64,000 nucleotides of DNA, taken from positions 124,001-188,000 of the forward strand of contig NZ_LATM01000004.1 in NCBI RefSeq assembly GCF_000972495.1. The letters are read 5' to 3'. This document shows positions 33,899 to 43,474 of the stretch, piece after piece. The notes beneath the pieces were generated by a model. The model saw nothing but the letters and a program-made list of their open reading frames with translations, had not been told where the DNA came from and did not search any database. A program made the translations under genes and the position numbers. This DNA comes from Hymenobacter terrenus (GTDB taxonomy: Bacteria; Bacteroidota; Bacteroidia; Cytophagales; Hymenobacteraceae). The stretch's first letter is position 1. Every line of letters begins with the position of its first letter.

Positions 33899-34960
33899 TT
33901 AATGAGCGTGGGCGTGGGCTTGATTAGCCCCGTCGCCGCCGCCAATCTGATAGTCAGCATCGTGGTGCTCTTCCACTGCTCCTCCAATGTACATGGCGGT
34001 AAGCAAGGTGAAGATGAAGGCCTGCAGAATAGCTACCAGTAGTTCAAGAATGTTGATGAACAAGCCAAAAGCCAGCGTAACCGGCGCAACGGCCCACGAC
34101 TTAAAAATGAATACCAGGCTAATAAAGCTCAACACCACGATATGCCCGGCCGTGATGTTGGCAAACAGACGAATCATCAAGGAGAAAGGCTTAGTGAAAA
34201 TACCCAGGAATTCTACCACTATCATGATGGGCAGCAGCGGCTTCGGCACACCAGGGGTCGCGAAGATGTGAGCCCAGTAGTTTTTGTTACTAGAAGCCAG
34301 CGTAATAATCAAGGTAAGTACAGCAAGCACCAGCGTCACGGCAATGTTGCCGCTCAAGTTGGCGGCGCCGGGCATCAGGCCCAGTAAGTTATTGAACCAG
34401 ATGAAGAAGAAGGCCGTGAGTAGATACGGCATGTAGCGCTCATACTTCGGACCGATATTCTTCTTGGCAATTTCGTCGCGGATGAAGATGATGATGGGCT
34501 CGAAGAAAGACTGCAGGCCTTTGGGAGCGCGGCCCTGGTTCTTTTGGTAGCCACGGGCTACGGCGGTGAATACCAACAGCATCAGCGCGGCGCTGAAAAG
34601 CAGCGAGGCTGTATTTTTCGTAATGGAGAAGTCGTACACTTTGCTGCCATCTTCGGCCACCAGCTTATCTTCTTCTAATTTCAGGCCGTTGTGGCTGTGA
34701 CCGTGAGCTAACTGGCTGCCCGAAAATACATTCAGGCCTTTGCCGGGCTGATACGCAATAATGGGCAGCGGCAAGGTGATATGAGTGGCATGCTCACCAG
34801 CGCCGAGGGTGGCCAGATGCCACTCATGAGAATCGCCAATGTGCTCCAAAATCATTTCGCCAGGATTGAAGCCTTCAGCTTCGGAAGGCTCATTGGCAGG
34901 TTCGTTAGCAAAAACGGACAGGGATACGAAGCAAAGAAGAATCGAGAGTAAACGCTTCAT
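33899..34960 (-). CDS. atpB: ATP synthase F0 a subunit
   Basis: 353 residues, longer than the ~270 of E. coli. An N-terminal signal-like segment (MKRLLSILLCFVSLSVFA) and a ~95-residue periplasmic-type region rich in His, Glu and Gly precede five to six membrane helices. The half-channel arginine is in SLMIRLFANITAGHIV near residue 272, and the last helix carries ILELLVAILQAFIFTLL with conserved Glu and Gln. The C-terminus is His-rich (EEHHDADY ... AHAHAH). The extended N-terminus is usual in Bacteroidota. It is followed by atpE after 121 bases and preceded by a small membrane-protein gene 39 bases upstream. Confidence 0.95.
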   Translation of the reverse strand: MKRLLSILLCFVSLSVFANEPANEPSEAEGFNPGEMILEHIGDSHEWHLATLGAGEHATHITLPLPIIAYQPGKGLNVFSGSQLAHGHSHNGLKLEEDKLVAEDGSKVYDFSITKNTASLLFSAALMLLVFTAVARGYQKNQGRAPKGLQSFFEPIIIFIRDEIAKKNIGPKYERYMPYLLTAFFFIWFNNLLGLMPGAANLSGNIAVTLVLAVLTLIITLASSNKNYWAHIFATPGVPKPLLPIMIVVEFLGIFTKPFSLMIRLFANITAGHIVVLSFISLVFIFKSWAVAPVTLAFGLFINILELLVAILQAFIFTLLTAMYIGGAVEEHHDADYQIGGGDGANQAHAHAH

Positions 34961-34999
34961 TCAAAGTTGATTAGTGGCAAGTTTCGAGCTAACGCATTA

Positions 35000-35404
35000 T
35001 CATTGCGCTACTTGCTTTCTCGAAATCGGCCGCAAGTTACTCAAACTAGCCCAGATTTCAAACCCGGCCCACGAAAAGTACAGGAGGAAGAAGGCTCCCA
35101 GGAAGGTCCAGGTGCCCCGTCCTTCGTGGGCTCCACCCCGGGCCAGATGCACCGTTACCAGCGCCAGTGACGCTAGCATTCGCAGAGTCATCCCAATCAA
35201 ATGCCCAATGCCCAGATTGGTGGGCGAGCGAGCGACGAGCCGCGCTGTCAGACTGTATGTGACCAATGTGAGCCCGGCCATAAACCCGAACAGCAAGCCG
35301 GTGCGTGGATGTACCAAAGCTGGACCACACACCCGGTGCAATAGGTAAATTAGTAGTCCTAACCCAGTGGCAAAGGCAATAAACTGACGAAGAAATCGAA
35401 TCAT
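35000..35404 (-). CDS. Small four-helix membrane protein in the ATP synthase operon
   Basis: 134 residues with four hydrophobic helices (about 5-24, 32-52, 68-88 and 98-118) and a basic tail. It occupies the place between atpZ and atpB where AtpI-type or similar accessory genes are found in other bacteria; the sequence has no motif that I recognise beyond that overall layout. It starts at an ATG (35404), 41 bases after atpZ, and ends 39 bases before atpB. A role in assembling the c-ring or the a subunit is inference from position only. Confidence 0.7.
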   Translation of the reverse strand: MIRFLRQFIAFATGLGLLIYLLHRVCGPALVHPRTGLLFGFMAGLTLVTYSLTARLVARSPTNLGIGHLIGMTLRMLASLALVTVHLARGGAHEGRGTWTFLGAFFLLYFSWAGFEIWASLSNLRPISRKQVAQ

Positions 35405-35445
35405 AAGCTAGCAAAACCGTAAACCGACAAGTATACATCCATCGG

Positions 35446-35682
35446 TCAGGATGGTTCCTTGGTTAAGCTACGGATGACCTGCAACAGTGCAACCAAAACT
35501 CCCAGTAACATGAGTCCAATAGTCAACCATGGATTGCGCAACTGGTAATAGGCGTCGAGCCAAGTACCTAACCACGTGCTGAGACCAATAATGGCCAACA
35601 TCTGGAAAGCAATTCCGGAATACTTGGCAAAAGCGCGAACGCGGCTAGAACCGGTAGATGGAGACTCGGGTGGGCTGGGCAT
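35446..35682 (-). CDS. atpZ: AtpZ/AtpI-family accessory protein
   Basis: 78 residues from the ATG at 35682 (a TTG lies 18 bases upstream). Two membrane helices: KYSGIAFQMLAIIGLSTWLGTWLD at residues ~20-43 (seen as YSGIAFQMLAIIGLSTWLG) and PWLTIGLMLLGVLVALLQVIR. The G-x-x-x-G-x-W-L-D pattern in the first helix and short DxYYQLRNP loop are characteristic of AtpZ/AtpI, which assist c-ring assembly or magnesium supply to the ATP synthase. It is the first gene of the atp operon, 24 bases after a TAACTTTG promoter box. Confidence 0.85.
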   Translation of the reverse strand: MPSPPESPSTGSSRVRAFAKYSGIAFQMLAIIGLSTWLGTWLDAYYQLRNPWLTIGLMLLGVLVALLQVIRSLTKEPS

Positions 35683-35705
35683 GAGTGGAGGAAAAGGCAA
35701 CTAGA

Positions 35706-35713
35706 CAAAGTTA
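35706..35713 (-). promoter_or_regulatory. Probable -7 box of the ATP synthase operon
   Basis: CAAAGTTA on the plus strand reads TAACTTTG on the minus strand, a perfect match to the Bacteroidota -7 motif TAnnTTTG, 23 bases upstream of the atpZ start codon. A TTG at the expected -33 distance is not obvious. The same 149-base gap must also hold the promoter for the divergent porW gene. Confidence 0.55.
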
Positions 35714-35831
35714 CGACGTGGGCCGGGGAGCATTTGCCCCGGGAAAAACGTAATTTTACTGCTCCGCCTTCGTTAAGGAACTGGCGCGTGCGAACATTTT
35801 GGGTCGCGTCATGCGTTCCTTCGGCGACTGA

Positions 35832-38800
35832 TTGCCCTCACTCCACTCTTTGGCTTTGATACAATATCTGTTGAACTACCGCTGGGCCGCGCTGCTCACC
35901 TTCCTTCTGGGGCTGGGCGCGGCGGGCTGCGCTTCGGACAAAAACCTGGTCTCGCACGCTTTTAACAACGTGGCTGCCAGGGACAATGCTTATTTTCTAG
36001 CTCGCCAGAAGCTGCTGGAGACAGAAGATAAACTCTACACCGGACGCATCAACGACTACAACCAGACGCTGCCATTGTTCCCGACGCTGGACAGCACGAC
36101 CGTGCGCGCCAGCCGTACGGAGTTGAACGATATCATCAAGAAGGCGTCGATGCCAATTCAGCACCGGCCAGGTTCCGACTGGACCGATGACGCCTACATT
36201 CTGGTGGGCTGGGCCCGGTTTTATCAGATGCAGTTCGACGATGCGGCGATGACGTTCAAGTACGTCAACTCGACCAGCAAGGATGCTAATGCTAAACATG
36301 AGGCTTTGATTGGCCTGATGCGCACCTTCGTGGCCAAGAGTGAGATGGAAAATGCCAAGGCGGTTTCGGACTTACTGGATAAGGAAACCGGCCTGCCCAA
36401 GGATGCCCGCCAACTCTTCCTGACTCGGGCTGATTATTACATCCGTATCGACGAGCCGGCCAAGGCCATTCCGCAGTTGGAAAAAGCGATTCCGCTCATT
36501 GAGTTTAAGAATGAACGGTCACGGACGCGCTACATTCTGGCGCAGTTGTACCAGGATGCCGGCGAGACCAAGAAGGCGTATGAGCAGCTCAACCTCATCC
36601 TGGCCCGTAACCCGCCGTATGAGCTGGACTTTTTTTCCAAGCTGATGCTCGCGCAGGTTTCTGACCTGGACACGCGGAACCGGGCGCGGCTGGACAAGTA
36701 TTTCGCGGGTCTGCTGAAGGACTCCAAGAACAAGGACTACCGCGACAAGGTGTACTACGAAATGGCGCGGATGAACTACCGCCAGCAGAAATATCCTGAA
36801 GCGCTCCAATTGCTGAACCAGTCCATAAAAGCCACCACTACCAACCGGTTGCAAAAGAGCTACACCTACTTGATGGCCGGTCGTATCTATTACGAAAACC
36901 TGCAGAAGTACCCCCTCGCAGCCGCCTACTACGACAGCACAGTCCAAAACCTGCCCAAGGAGGCCAAAGCCTACGCCGCCATCAAGGAACGTAGTGATGT
37001 GCTGAAGGATTTTGCCAAACAGTATACCATCATCGTAACGCAGGACAGCTTACAAGTCTTGGCCCGCTTGAACAAAGACGTGCTGGACCAGCGCCTCAAC
37101 CTGTACGCCGATGCCGAGATTGCTGCGAAGCAGAAGGAAGCTGCCCGGCAGGCCGCGCTGCAAAAAGTCAATGATAAAGCGGCTGAAATTGCTTCCCGCA
37201 CCACAAGCAGCGCGTCCAACTCGCTGAGTTCCCTATCGGGCACAGGCACAGGAGCTAGTGATGCTGCCGACCCAATGGCATTTGACCCAACTGCTGTGGC
37301 CGCGGGGGCAAAATGGTACTTCGACAACCCGGCCACGCTGGGCACGGCGCGAGCCGACTTCATTCGGAAGTGGAAAAACCGGCCGCTCCAGGACAACTGG
37401 CGCACCACCAGCCAAAGCGGCGCTTCGCCCAATACCCCGGCTAATGGCGACGCACCCCTGGCCCTTTCCGGCAATGGTGATGCCCGGGCAAACGCTGGCC
37501 GCAAAGACTCCGTCGCGGCTCCTGTTGACCCCAATGCAGAGAAAAACAACCTGGTAGCTCAGTACCGCAAAGACCTGCCTCTAACCCCCGAGATGCTTGC
37601 CGCTTCGGAAAAGCAGGTGGAAGCGGCACTGTATGAGCTGGCCGGCATCTACAAAGAGCAGCTGAAAGAGCGGGAGAAAGGCTTTGAGACTTACGAAAAG
37701 CAGGTGACCCGCTATGCCCGAGGCGAGCACGCGCCCGATGCGTACTACCTGCTCTATCTGTACAACAAAGACAAGCCCGACGCAGCCAAGATGGCCCAGT
37801 ACGCGGCCGCGTTGCAGCGCGAGTTTCCGAAGTCTATCTACGCTAAGCTGATTGCCGACCCGCTGTATCGCGAGCACGAACTAGCTTTGCACAACGCCGT
37901 GGCTAGCCGCGTGGATTCGGCTTTCACTCACTACAAAAATCAGGAATTCCGTAAGGCAACGGCCGTGCTGGCCCGCACCGAAAAGCAATACCCGAAAAGT
38001 GACCTGACCGACCGGGTAGCCTACCTAAAGACTTTGCTAACCATTCGCACCCAGCCCCCACTGACGGCGCGCTCGTCGGTCGAAAAGTTCTATAAGGATT
38101 ACCCCGAAAGCCCACTGGTGCCCCAGGCCATGGAGCTGGCTCAAACGTACTCCAAGCAAGGAGCCGGGCAGATAGCTGGGGCGCTGGCATCTACTGAAAA
38201 GCCTGTGGTCTCAGTGTTCCGACCCGGCGAAATCGACAACCGGATGCGCATTTTCTACAAGGCGAATGAAACGCCGGCCATTGCGCTTAATCCCGGCGCG
38301 ACAGTTCCCGCAACTGATAAACCCGCACCGGGGCCTACAACCAAAACGGATGCCGCGACCCCGGCCGCCCCCACCGGTACGGCAGTTCCGGTACCAGCCC
38401 CGAAAGCTGGCAAGGCCACGTCAGCAGGCACGGTGCCAGCTACTACGCCGCCACCAGCCGCCACTCCGCCGGCTACGCCGACAACGAGCCCGGCGGTTCC
38501 GGCGACGACTCCCGCAACTGTACCTCCGGCTGCGCCCGGCACGAACCCAACTACCGCGCCGGCCCCCGCTGCTCCTGCTCCTTCAACGGCGCCCACGGCG
38601 GGAGCCAGCACAGCTTCCTCGGCTCCGACCACCGCTTACGTTACCCAATTGAGCGGGGCCCATGCGGTGGTACTGGTTTTTCCGAAAGCTTCGCCGGCGG
38701 CCACCAATTTGGCGACGCAGTTGGGTGCTTACAACAACCGGTTTTTCCGGGCTAGCAATTTGCAAATTGAGACACCTTCGCTCGGTGCTGACCAGGACCT

Positions 38801-38999
38801 TTTTGTGGTGCGGGTACTACCTGGCGCGAAAGTGGCTCAGAGCTACGCCACCAAGCTGCGCGGGCCGCAGTCGCCGCTTGCCAAGCTGCACGGGGCGGGT
38901 TACCAAACCCTGGTTATTAGTGTAGAGAACCTGGCCCTGCTGCAATCATCAGGAGATTTGGCCGGGTATTTGAGTTTTTACCAGCGCGTTTATAAATAA
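35832..38999 (+). CDS. porW: Type IX secretion lipoprotein PorW/SprE (TPR protein)
   Basis: 1055 residues if the TTG at 35832 is used; no in-frame ATG exists between the preceding stop (35829) and the signal peptide, so a TTG here or a few codons on must start it. Lipobox GAAGC (Cys33). The body has many tetratricopeptide-type repeats, e.g. AYILVGWARFYQMQFDDAAMTFKYV, and the opening (SDKNLVSHAFNNVAARDNAYFLAR, seen in parts) is typical of PorW/SprE, the outer-membrane-associated factor of the type IX system. Residues ~815-935 are a Pro/Thr/Ala linker, then a ~115-residue C-terminal domain (AVVLVFPKASPAATNLATQL). It is divergent from the atp operon. Confidence 0.85.
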   Translation: MPSLHSLALIQYLLNYRWAALLTFLLGLGAAGCASDKNLVSHAFNNVAARDNAYFLARQKLLETEDKLYTGRINDYNQTLPLFPTLDSTTVRASRTELNDIIKKASMPIQHRPGSDWTDDAYILVGWARFYQMQFDDAAMTFKYVNSTSKDANAKHEALIGLMRTFVAKSEMENAKAVSDLLDKETGLPKDARQLFLTRADYYIRIDEPAKAIPQLEKAIPLIEFKNERSRTRYILAQLYQDAGETKKAYEQLNLILARNPPYELDFFSKLMLAQVSDLDTRNRARLDKYFAGLLKDSKNKDYRDKVYYEMARMNYRQQKYPEALQLLNQSIKATTTNRLQKSYTYLMAGRIYYENLQKYPLAAAYYDSTVQNLPKEAKAYAAIKERSDVLKDFAKQYTIIVTQDSLQVLARLNKDVLDQRLNLYADAEIAAKQKEAARQAALQKVNDKAAEIASRTTSSASNSLSSLSGTGTGASDAADPMAFDPTAVAAGAKWYFDNPATLGTARADFIRKWKNRPLQDNWRTTSQSGASPNTPANGDAPLALSGNGDARANAGRKDSVAAPVDPNAEKNNLVAQYRKDLPLTPEMLAASEKQVEAALYELAGIYKEQLKEREKGFETYEKQVTRYARGEHAPDAYYLLYLYNKDKPDAAKMAQYAAALQREFPKSIYAKLIADPLYREHELALHNAVASRVDSAFTHYKNQEFRKATAVLARTEKQYPKSDLTDRVAYLKTLLTIRTQPPLTARSSVEKFYKDYPESPLVPQAMELAQTYSKQGAGQIAGALASTEKPVVSVFRPGEIDNRMRIFYKANETPAIALNPGATVPATDKPAPGPTTKTDAATPAAPTGTAVPVPAPKAGKATSAGTVPATTPPPAATPPATPTTSPAVPATTPATVPPAAPGTNPTTAPAPAAPAPSTAPTAGASTASSAPTTAYVTQLSGAHAVVLVFPKASPAATNLATQLGAYNNRFFRASNLQIETPSLGADQDLFVVRVLPGAKVAQSYATKLRGPQSPLAKLHGAGYQTLVISVENLALLQSSGDLAGYLSFYQRVYK

Positions 39000-39026
39000 G
39001 TTTTTGCGGGTTGGAAGTAGCTCACA

Positions 39027-39057
39027 GCCTCCGGCCCGCGCCGGGGGCTTTATTTTT
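39027..39057 (+). terminator. Terminator after porW
   Basis: GCCTCCGG-CCCGCG-CCGGGGGC (8-bp stem with one G-T pair) followed by TTTATTTTT. It sits 27 bases after the porW stop codon. The final TATTTTTG (39051-39058) also fits the -7 motif and may help express the next gene. Confidence 0.72.
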
Positions 39058-39083
39058 GCTTAATTATTCCGTCTTTGCTACTT

Positions 39084-41423
39084 ATGCCAACCTCCTCCCC
39101 CGCCCGCCGTTCCAAACCGCAGCCCCTGAAACCAGTACGGAAGGGACGGTTTACGGCGTTTATCCGCACCATGTGGCTGCTATTTGGCATAGGCGTGGTG
39201 AGCCTGGCTTTCTTCGTGCTCGCCGTGAGCACCAACTTCTTGAACTTGTTTGGGCGCATGCCGAACCTGAAGACGCTGGAAAACCCGCGCTCCGAGTTGG
39301 CTTCCGAAGTGTACTCGGCCGATGGGGTACTACTCGGCAAATATTTCCGGGAGAACCGCACGCCCGTTGAGTTCAAGGACCTGCCCCAAAACCTGATTGA
39401 CGCTCTTATTGCTACCGAAGACGTACGCTTTGAGCAACACTCGGGCATCGACATGAAGAGCGTATTCCGGGCTGTGGTGGGCGTGGCTACTTTTAACCGG
39501 AATGGTGGCGGCTCGACGCTTACCCAGCAAGTAGCCAAGGTGCTGTTCCGCACCCGGGGCGACCTCAACGACGGGGCGCTGAACGGCAACGGCAAGCTTG
39601 GCCTGCTCATCACCAAAGCCAAGGAATGGATTCTGGCCATTCGCCTAGAGCGCAACTACACCAAGCGCGAAATTCTGCGCATGTACCTCAACACAGTGGA
39701 GTACGGCTCGAATTCCTTCGGCATTAATACGGCCGCCAAAACCTTCTTCAACAAGCGGCCTAAAGACCTGAGTACGCCCGAAGCAGCCACTCTCGTGGGT
39801 ATTGTCAACGCGCCGGGCCGCTTCAGCCCGGTGGTGCACCCCGACCGCTCCCGTCGGCGGCGCAACTGGGTGCTGCGCCAAATGGCCAAATCGCACTACA
39901 TCACGATGGAGGAACTCGCAGCTGATACAGCCAAGCCAATTGTACTCCACTATTCGGTGGAGAATCCCAGCAAGGGTCTGGCGCCCTACTTCCGGTCGGA
40001 GGTGGCCAAGTCGCTGCTGGCCTGGGCCAGGGAAACCGACCATGACCTGTATGCCGACGGGCTGAAAATCTACACCACCATTGATTCCCGGATGCAGGAG
40101 TACGCCGAGAAATCGGTGGCCGAACACTTGGCGTTGCAGCAGAAGTGGTTCACCGCGCATTGGAAAGGCCAGCTGCCTTGGCGCGATGAGAATGGCAAGG
40201 TCATCCCCAACTTCCTGAACATTGCCATGCGCCGCACCCAGCGCTACAAGTCGCTGATGAACCAGTACGAGGGCAACCGCGACTCGGTGAACTACTACCT
40301 GCGCAAGAAGTACAAAATGCCGGTGTTTACGTGGCAGGGCGAGAAGGAAATGTTGATGTCGCCGCTCGATTCGCTGGCTTACTACAAACGCTATCTGCAA
40401 GCTGGTTTTATGGCCATGAACCCACTCAATGGTCAGATAAAAGCCTGGGTTGGTGGCCCGAACTACAAGTTCTTCAAGTTCGACCACGTGCGGCAGGGTA
40501 AGCGGCAGCCGGGTTCTACGTTCAAGCCCATTGTGTATACGGCGGCCATCGACCAAGGCTACTCCCCCTGCTATCCGCGCCCTGATGTGGCCACGACTTT
40601 CCCGGCGGTGGCCGGCCGGGCTCCTTACACGCCCAAGAACTTCGAGGGAGGCTATTCGGGCCGCGTGTTCACGCTGCGCCAAGCACTGGCCCGCTCCATG
40701 AACTCTATCACGGCTTGGCTGGTGCTGAAACTCACGCCCGAAACCATTGTCAGCTACGCCAAGCGTCTCGGCATCACCTCGCCCATTGAAGCGGTGCCGG
40801 CCATTGGATTCGGCTCTTCTGACTGTAGCATTTTCGAGCTTTGTGGCGCTTATGCCACATTCGTGAACAAGGGTATCTGGACCTCTCCTATCATGGTGAC
40901 CCGCATTGAGGACAAAAACGGCAACGTGCTCCGCGAATTCGTGCCCCAAACCAAGGAAGTCCTCAGTGAGGAAACCGCTTACCTCATGACGTACATGTTG
41001 CAAGCCAGCACCACCGAGCCCGGCGGCACCAGCACCATTTTGCACACCGGCTTCAAGTTTCCCTATGAAATCGGGGCCAAAACCGGTACTACCTCCAACT
41101 ACTCCGACGCCTGGTTCATGGGCATCACCCCGGACCTCGTGTGCGGCATGTGGATTGGTGGCGAGGACCGCAGCATTCACTTTCGCAGTGGTACCTATGG
41201 CCAGGGTGCCCGCCTAGCGCTCCCGCTCTACGGCCTCTTCATGCAGAAGGTGTATAAGGATAAGAGCATCGGTATCAGCACCGAGCCTTTCCCCAAACCC
41301 GCGACGCCACTCTCTATCGAAATTGACTGCTCGAAGTACTACGGTGGGCAGCGCGACACCATCCCCAACGACCAAAAGATGGCACCGGCCGGGCCGGAGG
41401 ACCTGGACGACCAGGATATTTAG
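39084..41423 (+). CDS. Class A penicillin-binding protein (PBP1A-type)
   Basis: 779 residues from the ATG at 39084. Bifunctional murein synthase: cytoplasmic basic stretch, one membrane helix (residues ~33-58), glycosyltransferase domain GT51 (~85-265; EDVRFEQHSGIDMKS and GGSTLTQQVAK, catalytic Glu in the former, and RNYTKREILRMYLN) and a transpeptidase domain (~440-730). The three penicillin-binding motifs are in order: serine in QPGSTFKPIVYTAA, SMN in LARSMNSITA, and KTGTT in IGAKTGTTSNYSDAW. It joins new glycan strands in the periplasm. Confidence 0.95.
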   Translation: MPTSSPARRSKPQPLKPVRKGRFTAFIRTMWLLFGIGVVSLAFFVLAVSTNFLNLFGRMPNLKTLENPRSELASEVYSADGVLLGKYFRENRTPVEFKDLPQNLIDALIATEDVRFEQHSGIDMKSVFRAVVGVATFNRNGGGSTLTQQVAKVLFRTRGDLNDGALNGNGKLGLLITKAKEWILAIRLERNYTKREILRMYLNTVEYGSNSFGINTAAKTFFNKRPKDLSTPEAATLVGIVNAPGRFSPVVHPDRSRRRRNWVLRQMAKSHYITMEELAADTAKPIVLHYSVENPSKGLAPYFRSEVAKSLLAWARETDHDLYADGLKIYTTIDSRMQEYAEKSVAEHLALQQKWFTAHWKGQLPWRDENGKVIPNFLNIAMRRTQRYKSLMNQYEGNRDSVNYYLRKKYKMPVFTWQGEKEMLMSPLDSLAYYKRYLQAGFMAMNPLNGQIKAWVGGPNYKFFKFDHVRQGKRQPGSTFKPIVYTAAIDQGYSPCYPRPDVATTFPAVAGRAPYTPKNFEGGYSGRVFTLRQALARSMNSITAWLVLKLTPETIVSYAKRLGITSPIEAVPAIGFGSSDCSIFELCGAYATFVNKGIWTSPIMVTRIEDKNGNVLREFVPQTKEVLSEETAYLMTYMLQASTTEPGGTSTILHTGFKFPYEIGAKTGTTSNYSDAWFMGITPDLVCGMWIGGEDRSIHFRSGTYGQGARLALPLYGLFMQKVYKDKSIGISTEPFPKPATPLSIEIDCSKYYGGQRDTIPNDQKMAPAGPEDLDDQDI

Positions 41424-41470
41424 AGCGGATATAGTAATGCCTGGGGCGGAACATATCGATGTCCGGCCCG

Positions 41471-41530
41471 ACTCGGCCTATCGACTTTCCTGACTCGACC
41501 TATTGAGTTGCGCAAGTTGATAGGCCGAGT
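41471..41530. repeat. Inverted repeat with a third degenerate copy, before uvrC
   Basis: ACTCGGCCTATCGACTT (41471-41487) and AAGTTGATAGGCCGAGT (41514-41530) are inverted copies (one mismatch). Between them GACTCGACCTATTGAGTT (about 41492-41509) resembles the left arm as a direct copy. The stem is followed by TTCATTTT, so it may terminate the penicillin-binding protein gene; the threefold wording suggests an operator or a dispersed element instead. Confidence 0.6.
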
Positions 41531-41635
41531 TCATTTTAGGCAGCTTACCACCAACCATCCTTCCTGAATCCGTGTTACTACTCACCGCGTCCGCTCGGTT
41601 TGCGTAAGCGTTCTATCGTTCTTTTTTGCCCTCTC

Positions 41636-43471
41636 ATGGCTGCCAAAGACTTCCTCCAAGACCAAATCCGCCAGCTGCCTCACAAGCCGGGCGTGTACAA
41701 ATACTTCGACGACGAGGGCATTATCTACGTGGGCAAGGCCATTGACCTGCGCAAGCGCGTGAGCAGCTATTTCACCAAGCAGGACCACAACAAGAAAACC
41801 CAACAACTGGTCCGCAACATCAGGCGCATTGAATTTACCATCGTGGATTCGGAATCTGATGCCTTCCTGCTCGAAAACAACCTCATCAAGCAGCACCAGC
41901 CCAAGTACAATATCCTACTGAAGGACGGCAAGACTTACCCCTACCTCTGCCTCACCAACGAGCGGTTTCCCCGCCTCATCCCCACCCGTAATAAGACCAA
42001 CGACGGCTCGCGCTACTACGGCCCTTACGCCAATGGCACGGCCCTGAACGTGCTGCTGGAGCTTATCCGGGCGCTGTACCCGTTGCGCACCTGCAACTAC
42101 AACCTGAGCCCGCAAAACGTCGAAGCAGGCAAGTTCAAAGCCTGCTTGGAATTGCAAATCGGCAACTGCAATGCCCCCTGCATCGCCCGCGAAGAAGAGG
42201 CTACCTATAACGGCTACATCCAGCAAATCCGCCAAATCCTCAACGGCGACTTGCGCGTGCCCAAGCAGTATTTCCGCGACCAGATGGCCGCCGCTGCTCA
42301 GGAGATGCAATATGAGCGGGCCCATCAGTTCAAGATGAAGCTCGACAAGCTGGAAGCGTTTCAGGCCAAGAGCACCATCGTCAACGCCGCCCTCACCAAT
42401 ATTGACGTCTTTGCCATCGCCAGCAACGAGAAATCAGGCTTCATTACCTACTTGAAGGTGATGAACGGCTCGATCATCCTCACTCAGTCGTTGGAAGTGC
42501 AGAAGAAACTGGACGAAGAGGACGCCGAAATCCTGGCCCCGCTCATCATGCAGATGCGTCAGGATTTCGAAAGCGAATCCCGCGAAATCCTCACCAACGT
42601 AGCAGTAGAGCTGCCGCTACCCGGCGTCACCGTCGCCGTCCCCCAAATTGGTGATAAGCGCAAGCTGCTGGAGCTGGCCCTCAAAAACGTGCTCTACGCT
42701 CGCAAGGAGAAGGAAAGCATGAACGACCGCAGCAAAGACCTCAACGAGGTGCGCATCATGGAAACCATCAAGAAGGACCTACGCCTCACCGAGCTTCCCA
42801 AACACATCGAGTGCTTCGACAACTCCAACTTCCAAGGCGACAATCCCGTGGCTGCCATGGTGTGCTTTCGCAACGCCAAGCCCAGCAAAAAGGACTACCG
42901 CCACTATCACATCAAGACCGTAGTCGGTCCTAACGACTTCGACTCTATGTATGAAGTCGTGTCGCGCCGTTACCGTCGCCTCGTAGACGAAGGCGCCAGC
43001 CTGCCCCAGCTCGTCATTGTCGATGGTGGTAAAGGCCAGCTCAGCATGGCAGTCAAGGCCCTGAAAGACCTCAACCTTTGGGGCCAGATTCCAGTCATCG
43101 GCATCGCCAAGCGCCTCGAAGAAATCTACGTTCCTAACGACCCGCTTCCCCTATACATCGATAAGAAGAGCGAGTCCCTGCGTCTCTTCCAACGCATGCG
43201 CGACGAAGTCCACCGCTTCGGTATCACCTTTCACCGCTCCCGCCGCGACGCCGCCACCCTCAAAACGGAACTCACCGACGTCAAAGGCCTTGGTCCTATC
43301 ACCGCCGAAAAGCTCCTGAACAAGTTCAAGTCAGTCAAGAAAATCCGCGAACTCACCAAGGCCGAGCTAATAGCAGAAGTGGGCAAAGCTAAAGCCAAAG
43401 TCCTGCAAAACTACTTTGCCGAAAACGAAGCCCCTGCTGCGCCCACACTTCAACCGACCACCCAAACATAA
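41636..43471 (+). CDS. uvrC: Excinuclease ABC subunit C
   Basis: 611 residues from the ATG at 41636. The nuclease of nucleotide excision repair; makes both incisions around a lesion loaded by UvrAB. Domains in order: GIY-YIG (KPGVYKYFDDEGIIYVGKA, residues ~14-33, nicking the 3' side), cysteine-bearing middle region, UVR motif (~200-235), RNase H-like endonuclease (~360-540; HIECFDNSNFQGDNPVAAMV, VIVDGGKGQLS), and a helix-hairpin-helix pair at the end (DVKGLGPITAEKLLNKFKSV). All parts are intact. A strong bidirectional terminator separates it from gldN. Confidence 0.97.
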   Translation: MAAKDFLQDQIRQLPHKPGVYKYFDDEGIIYVGKAIDLRKRVSSYFTKQDHNKKTQQLVRNIRRIEFTIVDSESDAFLLENNLIKQHQPKYNILLKDGKTYPYLCLTNERFPRLIPTRNKTNDGSRYYGPYANGTALNVLLELIRALYPLRTCNYNLSPQNVEAGKFKACLELQIGNCNAPCIAREEEATYNGYIQQIRQILNGDLRVPKQYFRDQMAAAAQEMQYERAHQFKMKLDKLEAFQAKSTIVNAALTNIDVFAIASNEKSGFITYLKVMNGSIILTQSLEVQKKLDEEDAEILAPLIMQMRQDFESESREILTNVAVELPLPGVTVAVPQIGDKRKLLELALKNVLYARKEKESMNDRSKDLNEVRIMETIKKDLRLTELPKHIECFDNSNFQGDNPVAAMVCFRNAKPSKKDYRHYHIKTVVGPNDFDSMYEVVSRRYRRLVDEGASLPQLVIVDGGKGQLSMAVKALKDLNLWGQIPVIGIAKRLEEIYVPNDPLPLYIDKKSESLRLFQRMRDEVHRFGITFHRSRRDAATLKTELTDVKGLGPITAEKLLNKFKSVKKIRELTKAELIAEVGKAKAKVLQNYFAENEAPAAPTLQPTTQT

Positions 43472-43474
43472 ACA

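Noticed and set aside
39645..41180. A 511-codon open frame on the minus strand
   Set aside because: It lies fully antisense to the penicillin-binding protein, whose motifs are intact; the frame is a by-product of GC-rich codon usage.
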